Below are positions 30,770 through 33,910 of a DNA stretch of 33,910 bases, piece by piece. Numbering within the stretch: position 1 is the stretch's first letter; every line of letters begins with the position of its first letter. The position numbers and the translations under genes were made by a program. A model generated the notes under the pieces. That model saw nothing but the letters and a program-made list of their open reading frames with translations, was not told the DNA's origin and did no database searches. This stretch comes from JACPHD01 sp964526325. Lineage in GTDB: Bacteria; Patescibacteriota; Patescibacteriia; Patescibacteriales; GWC2-42-12. Location: the NCBI GenBank assembly GCA_964526325.1, contig CAZGKM010000014.1, forward strand, positions 1-33,910, written 5' to 3'.

Positions 30770-33766
30770 CTATTGTTTTTGATATGTATAAATATATAAA
30801 TTATAAACACTATCACAACCCCTACAAACACCCGATGCATCGTTTGAACATGCTGACCATGACCATATCGCCCTAAAAGACGCTCCATAATCCGTACTGG
30901 TAATAAACGTAGATGAATTTGGTATTGAACTTATTCCTCCGGTGTAACTATCTTTCATAACACCACAATCTTCATATGTAGGGCTAAATATTACCATGTT
31001 AAATCGAGAAGACGGCCAAGAACCAATAAGAGCACGAGAATAATATAACCGTAATGCCGGAACTTCATTATATACAAATTGGCATAAAGAAGTATCGGCT
31101 AGACACGAGCTATTGCAACTCAAACTTCCTGCGCTAAAGCCGAAGCTAGAACAGGTCACACTAAAACTGCTTCCATCGCACTGTTCAGTCCCATTAACCA
31201 CCCCGTCCCCGCACCAGCCGCCTGACCATCTACAATTGTTACAGACCCATTGGTTAGTAGCGCTGGTACCGGTACCGCCAGAGCCTTCGCATTCTTCTGC
31301 TCCATTAACCACCCCATCACCGCACCATATATTGGCCAAAACATGGATAGTAAAAATTTTCGTGGCCACTACCTGGCAGCCGTTAGCGGTTGTGGCTTTG
31401 ACCGTAACGGTTTTATCTCCAGGGTCGGCAGTGTTATTGGTGGGCGTGCCTTGGATAGAGCCGGTATTGGGATTAATGGTCAGCCAGGCCGGACTATTGA
31501 CTAAGCTGTAAGTTACGGGCGTAGGCGTAGTTGCACTGGCCTGGGCGTTGAATTGCACCGGACCGTAATACAAAGGCAAAGTAGCTCCGGTCGGATAGAC
31601 GTAGATTGTGTCATTGGCAATAGACAGGTTGACCGCAAAATTCTCATTCACTACCGGCACAGTGAAATTTTTGGCGGTTTCGGCCGAATAAGGAGAGATT
31701 GTTTCGTTGTAGAATTGATCTCTGGCCGTGACGGTAAAAACATAATCGCCTGCCGGCACGGTTGGTATGCCGGTAATCTTGCCGCTGTCATCGGCCGACA
31801 ATCCGGCCGGCAGATTGGTAATGATGAATTTATCGACATTATGCAAATCCGGGTCAATGGCCAGCATTTGGTATGTATAGCTACCGGCGCAACCGATAAT
31901 AGGAGGCAGAATCTGGTCGGGAAAAGTTGGCGGATTATTGGTTATGGTAATTTTGAAGTTTAAAGGAGAGGAAACTGCGTTATATTTGTCAGTAGCAGTA
32001 ATAGTTATATTATTATATTCCTTAGTCTGGTCAACCAGCGTCCCGCTAATAACGGCGTCATGATTATTGACGGCCGTGACCGCGCCCAAACCATTGGGTT
32101 GATTGCCGCCGATAGTAAAAGTAAGAGGATAATGCACAGCGCCGTCAGGGTCGGAAGCCTGAACGGTAAAAGAAAAGGGGCGGCCGATGGTTATGGTTTG
32201 GTCGAATATCGGACTAATTGTTGGCGGCTGGTTGGTAACATGAATAATGAAAGTTATGGGCGCTGATTGGCCGCGGTAATAATCAATGGCCGTAACGGTT
32301 ATATTGTAATCTTTAAATTCGCCAATAACAATGCCGGAAATTTTGTTGTCATGGCCGTTAATTAAAACAGTATCGGTTAAACCGTCGGGCAGACCGGTAA
32401 TTTCATAAGTTAGCGGGTATTGGCTGTCGGCTTCATTGGCTAAAATGGTAAAAGTCAGGTCCTCGCCCACGACTACCGTTTGGTCGGCTACCGGCTGGAT
32501 TAGCGGCAGATTGGCGTTAGTGACGTTAATGGTGAAATTCTGAGTAGCGGCCAAGCCGCCCGACCTGATGGTTATGGCCACCAGACAATCCCCGGCCACG
32601 CCGGCCTTATCGGCGGTGATTTTCCTTTGCGTGGGTACGACTGTTGACAGTAAACGCAAATTACTCCATAAATCACAGCCAGAAACCACGGCCATGGACC
32701 AGGTCAGGCCGTCGCGATCCGCCTGAATAAAGCCTTGGTAGTTTTTACCCGAATAGGCTTTAGGCAGATTAGAGCCGGTAAAAAACGGGGTTTGCCCGGG
32801 AATTGACACGGTGGGATTGGTGTTAGGGTCGACTTCCGAGCAAGCGCCTTGGGCAATGTTTACATAGTCTGATTCCATATTGGCGCACAGGCCGTAGCTT
32901 AAACCGTCGCCCGAGGCGCTATAGGCATAGGTCAGGCTGCCCGACGGCAAAGCGGTCGGTATGGTGCCGTCAAATTTTTTATTCTTATCGTCCCAACAGG
33001 TGCCGGGATCAAAATTAGCATTGCTGCAGGCACCCAGTTTATTAATAGGGTCAAGAGGCGGAATAATGCCCAGTAGCTTGCCTAGAGTCTCCCGCCAGCT
33101 CGGCCAGACCGACAGAGTCTGATTAGGCAGATACGAGCCGGCTGACATGGTGGGAAATTTGCTGTTTTTATTCTTGTAGTTATCCAGGGCGATATTCATG
33201 TCGGCCAAATCAGACAAACGCTTGGTATCGCGGATAACCCTGGCTTTTTCACTTAAACAATATTCGTTGGTTGGGCAGTCTTCGGATTTAGAGCAATTTT
33301 TTTCCGCGGTTTTAGAGCAATTGCCTGATTGATTGATATTAATATTGAATTTCCAATGGGACAGTATCTGACCGAAAATATCCACTGTGGCATCGGTTGC
33401 TTCTTGGTTATATGAAATAATGTAGATATTGGTGTAAAAATTATCATCAACAACATTGGCCGCGTTAACGTAGACCGTACGGCCGTCCCTGACGGCTTCA
33501 TAGCCGTCAACGGTCAGGGCTTGAGGCGAACCTTGGAGCTTGATATTCTTTTTATACCAAGTTAAAGGAGAATAATGGTCAGGATTGGGCAGAGCACGGA
33601 TAGCGATAGCGTCAGGGCTTGCCCCGAGCGCCGGCAATGTGGAAAGAGAGGCGGCTCGGAAGCTATTAGAGGCAAATAAAAACAGACCTGATAATATTAA
33701 AATCCATATTATTACTAGCTTAATAATTTTGATTTTATAAAAATAAAACATTAAAAATTTTTTCAC
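30770..33766 (-). CDS. Large secreted Ig-like/Cys-rich surface protein
   Basis: A 998-residue protein that uses a GTG start at 33766, with MKKFLMFYFY after it and an in-frame ATG five codons later. A membrane or signal segment lies near residues 13-37. Residues 40-330 form an unnamed region with Cys pairs (for example SGNCSKTAEKNCSKSEDC). Residues about 410-820 hold at least four putative-Ig (He_PIG-like) domains: PLIQPVADQTVVVGEDLTF, ISPIFDQTITIGRPFSF, and PAGLSADDSGKITGIP. The C-terminal part has two DUF4215-like Cys-rich repeats, CGDGVVNGAEECEG and CGDGVVNGTEQCDG. No anchor is seen at the end. The 5' two thirds are richer in GC than the 3' third. The likely role is attachment or substrate binding. 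Confidence 0.8.
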   Translation of the reverse strand: MKKFLMFYFYKIKIIKLVIIWILILSGLFLFASNSFRAASLSTLPALGASPDAIAIRALPNPDHYSPLTWYKKNIKLQGSPQALTVDGYEAVRDGRTVYVNAANVVDDNFYTNIYIISYNQEATDATVDIFGQILSHWKFNININQSGNCSKTAEKNCSKSEDCPTNEYCLSEKARVIRDTKRLSDLADMNIALDNYKNKNSKFPTMSAGSYLPNQTLSVWPSWRETLGKLLGIIPPLDPINKLGACSNANFDPGTCWDDKNKKFDGTIPTALPSGSLTYAYSASGDGLSYGLCANMESDYVNIAQGACSEVDPNTNPTVSIPGQTPFFTGSNLPKAYSGKNYQGFIQADRDGLTWSMAVVSGCDLWSNLRLLSTVVPTQRKITADKAGVAGDCLVAITIRSGGLAATQNFTINVTNANLPLIQPVADQTVVVGEDLTFTILANEADSQYPLTYEITGLPDGLTDTVLINGHDNKISGIVIGEFKDYNITVTAIDYYRGQSAPITFIIHVTNQPPTISPIFDQTITIGRPFSFTVQASDPDGAVHYPLTFTIGGNQPNGLGAVTAVNNHDAVISGTLVDQTKEYNNITITATDKYNAVSSPLNFKITITNNPPTFPDQILPPIIGCAGSYTYQMLAIDPDLHNVDKFIITNLPAGLSADDSGKITGIPTVPAGDYVFTVTARDQFYNETISPYSAETAKNFTVPVVNENFAVNLSIANDTIYVYPTGATLPLYYGPVQFNAQASATTPTPVTYSLVNSPAWLTINPNTGSIQGTPTNNTADPGDKTVTVKATTANGCQVVATKIFTIHVLANIWCGDGVVNGAEECEGSGGTGTSATNQWVCNNCRWSGGWCGDGVVNGTEQCDGSSFSVTCSSFGFSAGSLSCNSSCLADTSLCQFVYNEVPALRLYYSRALIGSWPSSRFNMVIFSPTYEDCGVMKDSYTGGISSIPNSSTFITSTDYGASFRAIWSWSACSNDASGVCRGCDSVYNLYIYTYQKQ

Positions 33767-33812
33767 TATTATTTATTCTTTTTAAAATCCGCAAGAGCAT
33801 ATTTACTTCTCT

Positions 33813-33910
33813 TTAATTATTTGCACTATTTATATTTACATTCGGGCCGCTTGGGGTAGTCGTGCTAATTGCATTCATTCCGTCTAAAATTTTAAGGCAA
33901 TCAATCTTAT
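33813..33910 (-). CDS. C-terminal end of a further gene (truncated at window edge)
   Basis: An open frame on the minus strand enters from the window edge and stops with TAA at 33813-33815. It encodes ...KIDCLKILDGMNAISTT, ending PSGPNVNINSANN. The 5' part is outside the window. The remaining 32 residues show no known motif. The gap of 46 bases to the 998-residue gene allows a shared transcript. Similar ends (DCLKILD...) fit small secreted or pilin-like proteins, but this is too short to name. Confidence 0.45.
   Translation of the reverse strand, partial: KIDCLKILDGMNAISTTTPSGPNVNINSANN

Noticed and set aside
30676..30876. A short frame after the PAP2-like gene
   Set aside because: It spans the strong terminator at 30695-30728 and has no start signal.
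31113..32266. Plus-strand frames opposite the 998-residue gene
   Set aside because: The opposite strand carries clear Ig-like and Cys-rich domains; these frames come from its lower stop-codon density.
33720..33803. A 21-codon frame upstream of the 998-residue gene
   Set aside because: It overlaps the start of the large gene, has only a weak ribosome-binding site and encodes no pattern.

Overview
The window looks like a chromosomal segment of a candidate-phyla-radiation (Patescibacteria) bacterium. It is AT-rich and its genes sit in short operons. Almost no gene has a Shine-Dalgarno sequence. It encodes many small conserved-but-unnamed proteins, several large secreted repeat proteins, and a stand-alone VirD4/HerA-like ATPase beside a small unnamed partner. 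This placement is an inference from gene style and order, and I cannot assign a phylum within the group. I saw no insertion sequence, prophage, CRISPR array or rRNA gene.

Layout. 1-3.0 kb: a secreted protein made of ten Ig-like repeats of about 85 residues, some copied recently. 3.0-5.7 kb: a DNA-damage-tolerance cluster (DUF6504-like protein, Y-family polymerase, divergent SRAP-like protein) followed by a Cys-rich protein. 5.7-7.0 kb: a lipoprotein and a secreted coiled-coil protein. 7.0-9.1 kb: dnaX, a small membrane protein and tRNA-Gln(CUG), packed end to end. 9.3-13.4 kb: an unnamed 221-residue protein with a structured leader, the VirD4-like ATPase, a palindromic intergenic element, and a 165-residue partner. 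13.4-13.8 kb: a roughly 300-nt candidate structured RNA with its own promoter and terminator. 13.9-17.6 kb: a CorA-like channel without the GMN motif, a tRNA-dihydrouridine synthase carrying two palindrome-encoded peptide insertions, a 46-residue membrane microprotein with a strong ribosome-binding site, and cysS. 17.7-22.6 kb: a putative glycosyltransferase-fold protein, a 1074-residue surface M23 peptidase, and a winged-helix/nucleotidyltransferase-fold protein. 22.7-26.3 kb: a pseudo-PP2C/transmembrane/beta-propeller protein, then rplJ-rplL with an L10 leader and attenuator. 26.3-29.0 kb: a membrane protein, mltG, a cytidylyltransferase-like gene interrupted by an artificial 100-N gap, and pcm. 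29.3-30.7 kb: a CAP-domain protein with a PAP2-related protein. 30.8-33.9 kb: a large Ig-like and Cys-rich surface protein and the tail of one more gene.

Themes. Cell-envelope work (M23 peptidase, MltG, CAP, PAP2-like and Ig-repeat proteins) is mixed with core information processing (dnaX, cysS, dus, L10/L7-L12, tRNA-Gln). Promoters are readable at many genes, and most carry an extended -10 (TGnTATAAT type). Only two genes have strong Shine-Dalgarno sequences: the 46-residue microprotein and the glycosyltransferase-like gene. The most promising novel items are the structured RNA at 13.47-13.78 kb, the damage-tolerance cluster with its atypical SRAP protein, and the pseudo-PP2C/propeller membrane protein.
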